DNA of 5,166 bases. Source: Acidimicrobiia bacterium. Its GTDB lineage: Bacteria; Actinomycetota; Acidimicrobiia; Acidimicrobiales; Ilumatobacteraceae. The position numbers and the translations under genes are program-made. This document shows positions 1 through 5,058 of the stretch, in pieces (the stretch's first letter is position 1; each line of letters starts with the position of its first letter). The notes under the pieces were generated by a model. It was not told the DNA's origin, searched no databases, and worked only from the letters and a program-made list of their open reading frames with translations. The stretch lies in NCBI GenBank assembly GCA_013815505.1, contig JACDGA010000148.1, positions 1-5,166 of the forward strand, read 5' to 3'.

Positions 1-1702
1 GCAGCCCGACGTCGTTGCGCAGCGTGAGCACCCGCTCGAACAGGGCCGTGGCACGCTCGCGTTCGCCGCGCATCGCCAGCGCCTGGACGAGCCAGAACGT
101 GCAGAGCAAGAACGTGCCTTCGCCGCCATCCAACCCATCGGTGTCGACACCATCGGTGCGGTAGCGCTTGACCAGACCGTCCTGGGTGAGATCGCGGGCG
201 ATCGCGTCGACGGTGGCCACGATCCGCGGGTCGTCGGGGGACAAGAAGCCGACGATCGGCAACAGGAGCAGACTGGCGTCGAGCTCGGTCGACCCGTAGT
301 GCTGCACGAATGTGCCGAGCCGGTCGTCGAAACCAGCGGAGCAGACATCACGATGTACATCGTCGGCGAGTGCGCGGTACCTGGCCGCGTCGCCGGACAG
401 GCCGTGCAGTTCGACACCGCTCGCGGCCCGGTCGAACGCGACCCAGGCCATCACCTTGGAATGGGTGAAGTGCCGCCTTGGGCCGCGGATCTCCCAGATG
501 CCCTCATCGGGTTCGCGCCAATGCTGTTCGACGAACTCGACCAGTTTGCGTTGGAGCGCCCACGCATCGTCGTCGGGTGCCATGCCCATCGTGCGGGCTT
601 GATGCAATGCATCCATGACCTCGCCATAGACGTCCAGTTGGAACTGCTCGGCGGCGCCGTTGCCGATGCGCACCGGCCGGCTGGCGTGGTATCCGGGCAG
701 CCAGTCCAGCTCCAGTTCGGGCAACCGTCGCTCTCCATCGACGCCGTACATGATCTGCAGCTGTGCGGGATCACCAGCGATCGCTCGTAACAGCCAGTCC
801 CGCCAGGCCATGGCCTCGGAAAGGCATCCGTTCGCCGTGAACGCCTGCAGGGTGAGGCTGGCATCACGCAGCCAGCTGTAGCGATAATCCCAGTTTCGTG
901 ATCCCCCCAACTGCTCCGGCAACGAGGTCGTGGGGGCGGCGATGATGCCCCCTGACGGCTCGTAGATCAGCGCCTTCAGCGTCACCAATGATTGCAGCAC
1001 GCTCTCGCCCCAGCGGCCGACAGCGACCGTGCGATCGCTCCACTCCCGCCACTCGGTCTCGGCCCTCGCCTGCTGATCGACGGCATCACAGGCGGCCGGC
1101 TCCTCATCGCCGGCGTGGTACCAGGTGAGGGTGAACGGGATCATGTCGCCCGCAGCGACGCCGAACGTCCCCGCGGTGTGCATGTTCTCACCGTGCAGCG
1201 GCACGGGGGTGTGGACGACGATGGCGTCGGGGCCGGCGACCGCCCGAATCCCGTCTGGGGTGCGCCGCACCCACGGAACGGCCCGGCCGTAGTCGAGTCG
1301 GAGCCGCAGCACCGTGTGCATCGGCACCTCGCCGGTGAGGCCCTCGACGATGCGGATCACCGTCGGGTTGGCGTGGCGGTGCGGCATGACATCGATGATC
1401 CGCACGCTGCCGGAGTCGGTGACCATGTCGGTCTCGAGCACGAGCGTGCCGGGTCGGTACCGGCGCTCGACTCGCAGGACCTGCTCCTGCGGGGCGATCG
1501 TCCAATGGCCGTTCTCGTCGCTGCCGAGCATCGAGGCGAAGCAGGCACCGGAGTCGAAGCGGGGCAGGCACAGCCACTCGATGGCACCGTCGGTGGCGAC
1601 GAGGGCGGCGGTGTGACCGTCGCCGATCATCGCATAGTCCTCGATGCGCCGGCCCTCGATGGGCCCGTCGATGCGCCGGCTCTCCACGGAAGGCTCCGCC
1701 AT
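1..1702 (-). CDS. Glycoside hydrolase family 15 protein (glucoamylase/trehalase type), C-terminus cut by window edge
   Basis: Reading the minus strand from the ATG at 1700-1702 gives one uninterrupted frame of 567 codons that runs off the left edge. Recognised GH15 features: the N-terminal EDYAMIGDGHTAAL block (residues 21-34), GGSRNWDYRYSWLRDA (266-281), ELDWLPGYHASRPVRIGNGA (331-350), and GIWEIRGPRRHFTHSKVMAW (401-420), where E404 is the likely general acid. GEGTFLLCTFWL (527-538) contains E528, the likely general base. The known family hydrolyses alpha-glucosidic bonds in maltooligosaccharides, trehalose or related glucosides; the substrate here cannot be told. Actinobacterial relatives are usually about 590-610 residues, so some 30-40 are probably missing. 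No signal peptide is seen, which suggests a cytoplasmic enzyme. The start is 5 bases after the stop of the upstream membrane gene and has no clear ribosome site, so translational coupling is likely. A GTG immediately before the ATG is an alternative start. The middle of the gene uses more A/T-ending codons than its 5' part, including a TTA at codon 305. Confidence 0.93.
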   Translation of the reverse strand, partial: MAEPSVESRRIDGPIEGRRIEDYAMIGDGHTAALVATDGAIEWLCLPRFDSGACFASMLGSDENGHWTIAPQEQVLRVERRYRPGTLVLETDMVTDSGSVRIIDVMPHRHANPTVIRIVEGLTGEVPMHTVLRLRLDYGRAVPWVRRTPDGIRAVAGPDAIVVHTPVPLHGENMHTAGTFGVAAGDMIPFTLTWYHAGDEEPAACDAVDQQARAETEWREWSDRTVAVGRWGESVLQSLVTLKALIYEPSGGIIAAPTTSLPEQLGGSRNWDYRYSWLRDASLTLQAFTANGCLSEAMAWRDWLLRAIAGDPAQLQIMYGVDGERRLPELELDWLPGYHASRPVRIGNGAAEQFQLDVYGEVMDALHQARTMGMAPDDDAWALQRKLVEFVEQHWREPDEGIWEIRGPRRHFTHSKVMAWVAFDRAASGVELHGLSGDAARYRALADDVHRDVCSAGFDDRLGTFVQHYGSTELDASLLLLPIVGFLSPDDPRIVATVDAIARDLTQDGLVKRYRTDGVDTDGLDGGEGTFLLCTFWLVQALAMRGERERATALFERVLTLRNDVGL

Positions 1703-1707
1703 CACGG

Positions 1708-2214
1708 TCAGCCGACGATGCCGACGTAGACCGCTCCGGCGACGAGACCGAACACGCCGTGGGCCATCGTGACGCCCACCGGGGTCATGGCGCCGAAACC
1801 GGTGAGGGCGATGCGGGGCTGGGCGATGTCGCCGCGGTGAACGAGCGGATGTGCCATCGTGAGCATCATCGGCAGGGCCATCGTCACGATGAGGCCGTGG
1901 ACCAGCCCGATCACGAGCCCGAGGATCGTGGCGTCGCCGCTCGAGGTCGGATCGAACGCGGTCAGGACGCCGGCGTGCACCAGCCCGAACAGTGCGCCCA
2001 TCATGAGGTGCATCATCAACCCGATGCCGTAGGCGGTCTGCTTCGAGGAGTCGGGGGCGACCATCGTGCCGAGCGTGCGCAGCAGGTCCATCGTCGTCAT
2101 GCCCATCGCCCGGCCGCCATAGATCACGGCCAGCATCGCGACGAGGCCGCCGAGGACGGCGGCGCCGGGGTCGTAGTTGCCCGAGAGGGAGAGGGCGAGG
2201 ATGGATCCGGTCAT
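1708..2214 (-). CDS. Small Met/His-rich integral membrane protein of unknown function
   Basis: This is a 168-residue hydrophobic protein that I do not recognise. Four likely membrane helices lie at about residues 17-36, 62-84, 97-118 and 145-167, with polar stretches between (for example APDSSKQT at 53-60 and HRGDIAQPR at 126-134). Histidines fall inside three helices (H69, H80, H106, H152) and in the loop after helix 3 (H122, H126). Methionine is very frequent (16 of 168, with MM pairs at 67-68, 71-72 and 116-117). Glycine-rich helices suggest tight packing. I chose the ATG at 2212-2214 because GGAG sits six bases upstream. An in-frame ATG at 2224-2226 would add four residues but has a poor ribosome site. 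The gene lies 100 bases after nnrE and 5 bases before the GH15 gene, so it probably shares a transcript with GH15. A transport, sensing or metal-related role is conceivable but unproven. Confidence 0.8.
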   Translation of the reverse strand: MTGSILALSLSGNYDPGAAVLGGLVAMLAVIYGGRAMGMTTMDLLRTLGTMVAPDSSKQTAYGIGLMMHLMMGALFGLVHAGVLTAFDPTSSGDATILGLVIGLVHGLIVTMALPMMLTMAHPLVHRGDIAQPRIALTGFGAMTPVGVTMAHGVFGLVAGAVYVGIVG

Positions 2215-2220
2215 GATGTG

Positions 2221-2224
2221 CTCC
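2221..2224 (-). promoter_or_regulatory. Ribosome binding site deciding the membrane protein start
   Basis: GGAG on the minus strand is followed by a six-base spacer (CACATC) and the ATG at 2212-2214. The earlier in-frame ATG at 2224-2226 overlaps this motif and has no purine-rich site at the right distance, so the shorter protein is preferred. Confidence 0.6.
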
Positions 2225-2314
2225 ATGGCGTCATCTGGGAGATTCGCAGCGTTGCTGCATCCCTTGTGACCCGGGAACCCATCGCGGTCGCCAGCTTATT
2301 CCATGATGGATCGG

Positions 2315-3070
2315 TCACCAGATCCGGAGGATCTCGGCGGTGACGAAGATCGCACCGACGTCGACACCGACCGTCGGTGCCGTGAAGACCTCGGGGGGAA
2401 CGCCGATGTCACCGACGTACAGCTCACCGACGAGCGGCCGTGCACCGACGTGACGCAGGCCGACCTTGGGCAGCGCGAGCGTGAGGGTGGCGGCGGCGCG
2501 CACGACCGGGTCGTGGGCGTCACCGGTGGTCGCGTCCAGTCCTGACGGGAGGTCGAGCGAGAGCACCGGTCGAGCCGTCCCGTTCGCCCACCCGATCAGT
2601 GTGGCGGCCAGGCCTCTTGGGGCACCGGCGAGCGAGTAGCCGATGATGCCGTCGATCACGACGTCGAACGACCCGAGCCGATCGACGCGATCGGTGTCGT
2701 GGATCTCGATGCCGAGCCGGTCAACCCGTGCGAGTTGCGCTGCGGGCACCTCGGCGAACCGGTCGCTGGGGCTGCTCGTCACGACCGTGACGTGCGCGCC
2801 CCATCCGTGCAGTCGACGGGCCGCCACCAGCGCCCCGCCGCCGTTCCCGCCGGGTCCGGCGAGCACCGCGATACGTCGACCGCGCGGGTCGCCGCCGAAG
2901 AACCGCACCCGAGCCAGCTGTGCGAGGTCACGACCAGCAGACTCCATCATCTGCACGAGGCCGATCCCGAGGTCCTCCACCATGATCCGATCGACCTCGA
3001 TCATCTGCTCGGTCGTCAGCCACGGCAGCGATGGCGGCGCGTCCGGGATCGTCGTTGCGTCGTGGTTCAC
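2315..3070 (-). CDS. nnrE: NAD(P)H-hydrate epimerase (YjeF N-terminal domain protein)
   Basis: This 251-residue protein is a single YjeF_N domain. The family interconverts the S and R forms of damaged NAD(P)H hydrate (NADHX/NADPHX), so that the partner dehydratase can restore NAD(P)H in the cytoplasm. Visible motifs: EQMIEVDRIM (21-30), AGPGGNGGGALVAARRL (71-87, nucleotide-binding loop), FDVVIDGIIGYSLAGAPRG (135-153) with D140 in the active-site position, SLDLPSGLDATTG (171-183), and the late core strand ATLTLALPKVGL (194-205). The loop reads GGNGGGA rather than the GNNGGDG I recall from Escherichia coli-type proteins; I believe this variant occurs in standalone actinobacterial and archaeal members. 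The start is GTG at 3068-3070, with GAGGTGG upstream. It overlaps the TGA of the GH63 remnant by four bases (GTGA), so the two genes were an operon pair. No fused dehydratase (NnrD) domain is present. Domain call firm; gene symbol inferred. Confidence 0.9.
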   Translation of the reverse strand: MNHDATTIPDAPPSLPWLTTEQMIEVDRIMVEDLGIGLVQMMESAGRDLAQLARVRFFGGDPRGRRIAVLAGPGGNGGGALVAARRLHGWGAHVTVVTSSPSDRFAEVPAAQLARVDRLGIEIHDTDRVDRLGSFDVVIDGIIGYSLAGAPRGLAATLIGWANGTARPVLSLDLPSGLDATTGDAHDPVVRAAATLTLALPKVGLRHVGARPLVGELYVGDIGVPPEVFTAPTVGVDVGAIFVTAEILRIW

Positions 3071-3360
3071 CGGTCACCACCTCGACCCGCACGCATGATG
3101 AGATTGGCGACGAGTCCTGTCCAGCCGGTCTGATGGGATGCTCCGAGGCCTCGGCCGTCGTCGCCGTGGAAGTACTCGTGGAACAAGACCAGGTCATGCC
3201 ACCGCTCGTCGGTGCCGAGGGCGGGTCGTGCCCCGGACGGACCGCGCAGGAACAGGCTGACGAGGCGGGCGCAGAGGTCGTCGGCGATCTCCCCGAGGTT
3301 TCGCGTCGTCCCCGACCCGGTCGGGTACTCCGCTCTGAAGTCGTCACCGAGGTACGTCTG
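3067..3360 (-). pseudogene. C-terminal remnant of a GH63/MGH1-like glycosidase
   Basis: About 97 residues of the minus-strand frame match the end of the large MGH1-like (GH63-type) glycosidases I recall from actinobacteria. Remnant residues 5-17 contain GDDFRAEYPTGSG; residues 24-38 resemble the EIADxLxxRLVxLFLR helix; residues 61-84 contain HEYFHGDDGRGLGASHQTGW followed by TGLV. The E in HEYFHG probably corresponds to the catalytic general base of bacterial GH63 mannosyl/glucosylglycerate hydrolases (from memory, not aligned). Full proteins of this kind are several hundred residues, so most of the (alpha/alpha)6 barrel is absent. Family homology stops near 3350-3360, where the sequence becomes the plus-strand phosphatase fragment. 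The minus frame stays open to an ATG at 3621, but residues upstream of the break are antisense to the phosphatase and look unlike GH63. The TGA overlaps the nnrE start. Probably nonfunctional. Confidence 0.82.
3077..3083 (-). promoter_or_regulatory. Ribosome binding site for the GTG start of nnrE
   Basis: GAGGTGG on the minus strand precedes the GTG start by about 6-9 bases, depending on which core is used. It supports the GTG as the true start and lies inside the last codons of the GH63 remnant, as expected for translationally coupled genes. Confidence 0.6.
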
Positions 3361-3579
3361 ATCGAGCGGGTGCTCAGGGCGGGAAGCACCGTGCTGTTCG
3401 CCCACGGCCACTTCCTGCGTATCCTCGCCGCGCGGTGGCTGGGCCAATCGCCCGAGACCGGCCGCCTCCTCGCGCTCGACACGGCGACGATCTCCGCGCT
3501 CGGGTTCGAACGCGAGAACCGCGTGATCCGCCGTTGGAACGAAGGGTGCGACCTCCGCGGCATCGAAGCCCCTATGTGA
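3358..3579 (+). pseudogene. C-terminal remnant of a histidine phosphatase (phosphoglycerate mutase-like) gene
   Basis: The last roughly 73 residues of the plus-strand frame match the C-terminal third of actinobacterial histidine phosphatase superfamily proteins. VLFAHGHFLRILAARWLG includes the second conserved catalytic-pocket histidine (AHGHFLR). It is followed by ETGRLLALDTATISALGFER and the terminal VIRRWN. Family members are usually about 190-210 residues and begin with a phosphate-accepting RHG motif. That part is absent: left of about 3350 the frame is only the antisense of the GH63 remnant. Without the nucleophilic histidine the product could not be a phosphatase. The TGA at 3577-3579 overlaps a GTG at 3576-3578 in the frame of the downstream TOPRIM remnant. 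Substrate specificity of the original protein is unknown. Confidence 0.82.
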
Positions 3580-3716
3580 CCGCACCGACGACCTCCTTCG
3601 AGTTGGTCGGACCTTCCTCACCGGAGCCGGCGCCGCAAGGTCACCGACCCCCCGCGCGCGGGGATGAGCGCGGTGCCCAGGAGGCGTGTCTGCTCCGGCT
3701 CGACACGTTCGGCCCG
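3580..3716 (+). other. Unassigned stretch between two broken genes
   Basis: No recognisable domain was found in any of the three plus frames, nor in the minus frames I read. The frame shared with the TOPRIM remnant is open but proline/arginine-rich and low in information. The only clear structure is the GC palindrome at 3650-3663. It is most likely leftover intergenic or scrambled sequence from the rearrangement that truncated its neighbours. Confidence 0.4.
3650..3663. repeat. Perfect 14-base GC palindrome
   Basis: CCCCGCGCGCGGGG is its own reverse complement and can fold as a five-pair hairpin with a four-base loop. With its flanks (CTCATC before it on the minus strand) it resembles the core of a single type I-E CRISPR repeat, but its centre is two bases shorter than the common form and no second copy lies about 61 bases to either side. 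It could also be a terminator-like stem for the upstream phosphatase remnant, though no T-run follows. Confidence 0.5.
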
Positions 3717-4116
3717 TATGACGCCGCCGAGGAGCGCGACTTCCGGCGCGGTCTGGAGCGGGCCGGCTTCGGCTCCGACCTCACCCGCGACGACATGGAA
3801 GCACTCGGTTTCTATGTGTGCGTCGCCGACTTGGAGGACGAGTTGATCCGCTCGCTAGGTGCCACCGCCGTTGAACACATCATCGACGCGCAAGGTGAGC
3901 TTCGATCGTTCCGCACGCTGCAGCAGCAGCCTGCGCAGCAAGGACGGACCATCGAGCAGCAGCTTCGGCGCTTCATGGGCACTCGCGGCGGCCGCAAGAT
4001 CCAATACGCGCCCGTGCTCGTCGAGGCGCTGGATCTCACCCGTGTGCCGCGGTCTCTGGACCGTGTACTCGCCCACGTCTGAACGAAAGACTCGTCCGGG
4101 ATGCGATCATGAGCTG

Positions 4117-4470
4117 ATGACGGAACCATCGATCGAGCTCCTCCGATGGACGGGTCCGTGGGCGGATGACGACCCTGACGCCAACTTCAAGGCCGATGTG
4201 GCGCTGTACACGATGCTCGATCCGCTAGAGACGCTGCGTCCACTCGGCGCGTCGACTGGGATACCCGTCGGGGCTCTCGTCCGCTACGTGCTCGCCCGTT
4301 GGGCCTCGGCAGGATCAGAGTCGCTGCTCAACGCAGGCCCATCAGTCATCGAGAGAATGTGGACAACCATCTCCGAAGCCGAGCAGACCGATACCACCGA
4401 AGCGCGTCTGGCTGCCTACGAAGTCGTCCGCCAGATGGTCGCCTGGCTCCGAGCACCGCTCGACATGTGA
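4117..4470 (+). CDS. DUF6027-like small protein
   Basis: This 117-residue soluble protein resembles what I recall as the DUF6027 family of actinobacteria. The name is from memory and the function is unknown. Visible features are an N-terminal ELLRWTGPWADDDPDANFKA segment (7-26), a central GIPVGALVRYVLARWASAGS block (48-67), and a helical C-terminus (about 76-113) rich in charged residues and ending near AWLRAPLDM. The central block looks like a helix-turn-helix-sized unit, but no DNA-binding claim is made. No signal peptide or membrane segment is seen. The ATG at 4117-4119 was chosen because family-like sequence starts right there and upstream in-frame sequence is antisense-like. The ribosome site is weak (GAG at 4111-4113). 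The start shares its A with the TGA of a two-codon ORF (TGATG). It lies 34 bases after the TOPRIM remnant and converges on the VOC gene. Confidence 0.75.
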   Translation: MTEPSIELLRWTGPWADDDPDANFKADVALYTMLDPLETLRPLGASTGIPVGALVRYVLARWASAGSESLLNAGPSVIERMWTTISEAEQTDTTEARLAAYEVVRQMVAWLRAPLDM

Positions 4471-4516
4471 CGTCGACCAACACTCGATCGTCGATCACGA
4501 CGCGATGAACCTCCAA

Positions 4517-4539
4517 GCCGCGCCAGAGCTGGTCGCGGC
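4517..4539. terminator. Candidate bidirectional hairpin terminator between convergent genes
   Basis: GCCGCG CCAG (4517-4526) pairs with CTGG (4529-4532) and CGCGGC (4534-4539), giving up to ten pairs with a single bulged T at 4533 and a very small loop; in practice the innermost pair opens. It sits between the stops of the DUF6027-like gene (4470) and the VOC gene (4550), where a shared terminator is expected. No T-tract follows on either strand, as is often the case in high-GC actinobacteria. Confidence 0.45.
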
Positions 4540-4549
4540 GCGCGAGCGC

Positions 4550-4918
4550 TCAGACGTCGGGGTGGCCGGCGTTGCAGACGCAGAACTCGTTGCCCTCGGG
4601 GTCGGCCATGACGACCCACCGGTTGCCGTGCTCCTCGATCGCGCCCGCCTCCATCCGCACGGCTCCGAGGACTTCGAGCCGGGCGACTTCCTCGTCGACG
4701 GCAGGGGTCTCGATGTCGAAGTGCATCCGGTTCTTGCCAACCTTCGGTTCCTCGACGCGCTGGAGGAGGAGCTTCGGCTGCTGTCCGGACTCGTCGATGA
4801 GCAGCACGTAGCTACCGACGCCGCCGAGGGGGGTGTAGCCGATGGCCGCTGACCAGAACTCGGCGAGCTTGTCGGGGTCGGCGCAGTCGACGACGAGGCC
4901 GAGCTTGGCGGCGGCCAT
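4550..4918 (-). CDS. VOC superfamily (glyoxalase-like) protein
   Basis: This 122-residue protein has the paired beta-alpha-beta-beta-beta layout of the vicinal oxygen chelate superfamily, close to the small Glyoxalase-like domain proteins of actinobacteria. It starts with LGLVVDCADPDKLAEFWSAA (6-25), then the GYTPLGGVGSYVLL strands, KNRMHFDIET (62-71), a helix VDEEVARLEVLG (74-85), and RWVVMADPEGNEFCVC (100-115). H66 and E111 occupy positions of metal ligands or their remnants in this fold. Family members include metal-dependent isomerases, dioxygenases and antibiotic-binding resistance proteins; the substrate cannot be inferred here. An in-frame TGA lies directly before the ATG at 4916-4918, so no longer start exists. 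The ribosome site is weak. It is separated by 140 bases from the upstream flavoprotein gene on the same strand and has its own candidate promoter. Complete and apparently functional. Confidence 0.88.
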   Translation of the reverse strand: MAAAKLGLVVDCADPDKLAEFWSAAIGYTPLGGVGSYVLLIDESGQQPKLLLQRVEEPKVGKNRMHFDIETPAVDEEVARLEVLGAVRMEAGAIEEHGNRWVVMADPEGNEFCVCNAGHPDV

Positions 4919-5000
4919 TCAGATCGCGCCGATACCCCCGGTGACGCAGCACGTTGCGAATCCCGCCCCGTTGAGACTCCGAACCCTCAGAACTCATGCT

Positions 5001-5029
5001 GTCGTACCCTCGTGCCACAGGGCCCCCAA
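5001..5029 (-). promoter_or_regulatory. Candidate sigma-70-type promoter upstream of the VOC gene
   Basis: On the minus strand TTGGGG (5024-5029) and TACGAC (5001-5006) are separated by exactly 17 bases. The -10 keeps the conserved TA and the A at position 5, as in many actinobacterial promoters, and the -35 keeps TTG. A transcript would start about 75 bases before the VOC ATG. It is a sequence match only. Confidence 0.3.
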
Positions 5030-5058
5030 TGCTCGCCCGGCATCTTGCCTGTTCGGGC

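Larger units (their letters stand above)
3576..4082 (+). pseudogene. Truncated OLD-family TOPRIM domain protein
   Basis: From the Y at 3717 to the TGA at 4080-4082, 121 residues match the C-terminal part of the small TOPRIM proteins annotated as OLD-type ATP-dependent endonuclease or TOPRIM nucleotidyl transferase/hydrolase in actinobacteria. Motifs are DAAEERDFRRGLERAGFG, FYVCVADLEDELIRSLG (acidic ADLEDE metal-binding segment), IIDAQGELRSFRTLQQQPA, QLRRFMGTRGGRKIQYAP and DLTRVPRSLDRVL. The N-terminal half, which should carry the LVEGxSD strand with the catalytic glutamate, is missing. FGP directly before YDAAEE may be a relic of the family's FGP segment, implying an in-frame loss of roughly ten residues (inference from memory). 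The same frame is open back through a GTG at 3576-3578 overlapping the phosphatase stop, but the 47 codons before YDAAEE are mostly unrecognised. No convincing ribosome site is seen. Probably inactive. Family call good; start uncertain. Confidence 0.72.

Noticed and set aside
451..1577. Several minus-strand ORFs suggesting the GH15 gene is frameshifted into pieces
   Set aside because: They are in other frames. Direct translation from the ATG at 1700-1702 stays open to the window edge with all GH15 motifs in one frame, so there is no frameshift.
992..1729. Long plus-strand open frame (245 codons) opposite the GH15 gene
   Set aside because: It is the antisense of a well-supported GH15 coding frame; its composition (Asp/Gly/His/Arg-rich, no motifs) is typical of GC-rich shadow frames.
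2246..2258. GCAGC-GTT-GCTGC hairpin between nnrE and the membrane protein gene
   Set aside because: The stem is only five pairs with a three-base loop and no T-run, too weak to call a terminator or attenuator.
2227..2314. Possible promoter in the gap downstream of nnrE (around the GGAATAAGC on the minus strand)
   Set aside because: No -35/-10 pair with acceptable spacing could be assembled; the AT-rich patch alone is not enough.
3031..3579. A 182-residue plus-strand protein ending like a histidine phosphatase
   Set aside because: Only the last roughly 73 residues are phosphatase; the rest is antisense to the GH63 remnant and the nnrE start, so it was annotated as a truncated gene.
3860..4130. 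Minus-strand ORFs opposite the TOPRIM remnant
   Set aside because: They are Arg/Ser-rich antisense frames without any recognisable motif, opposite a clear TOPRIM C-terminal sequence.
4505..4852. Plus-strand 115-codon frame opposite the VOC gene
   Set aside because: It is antisense to a complete, well-recognised VOC protein and lacks any motif.
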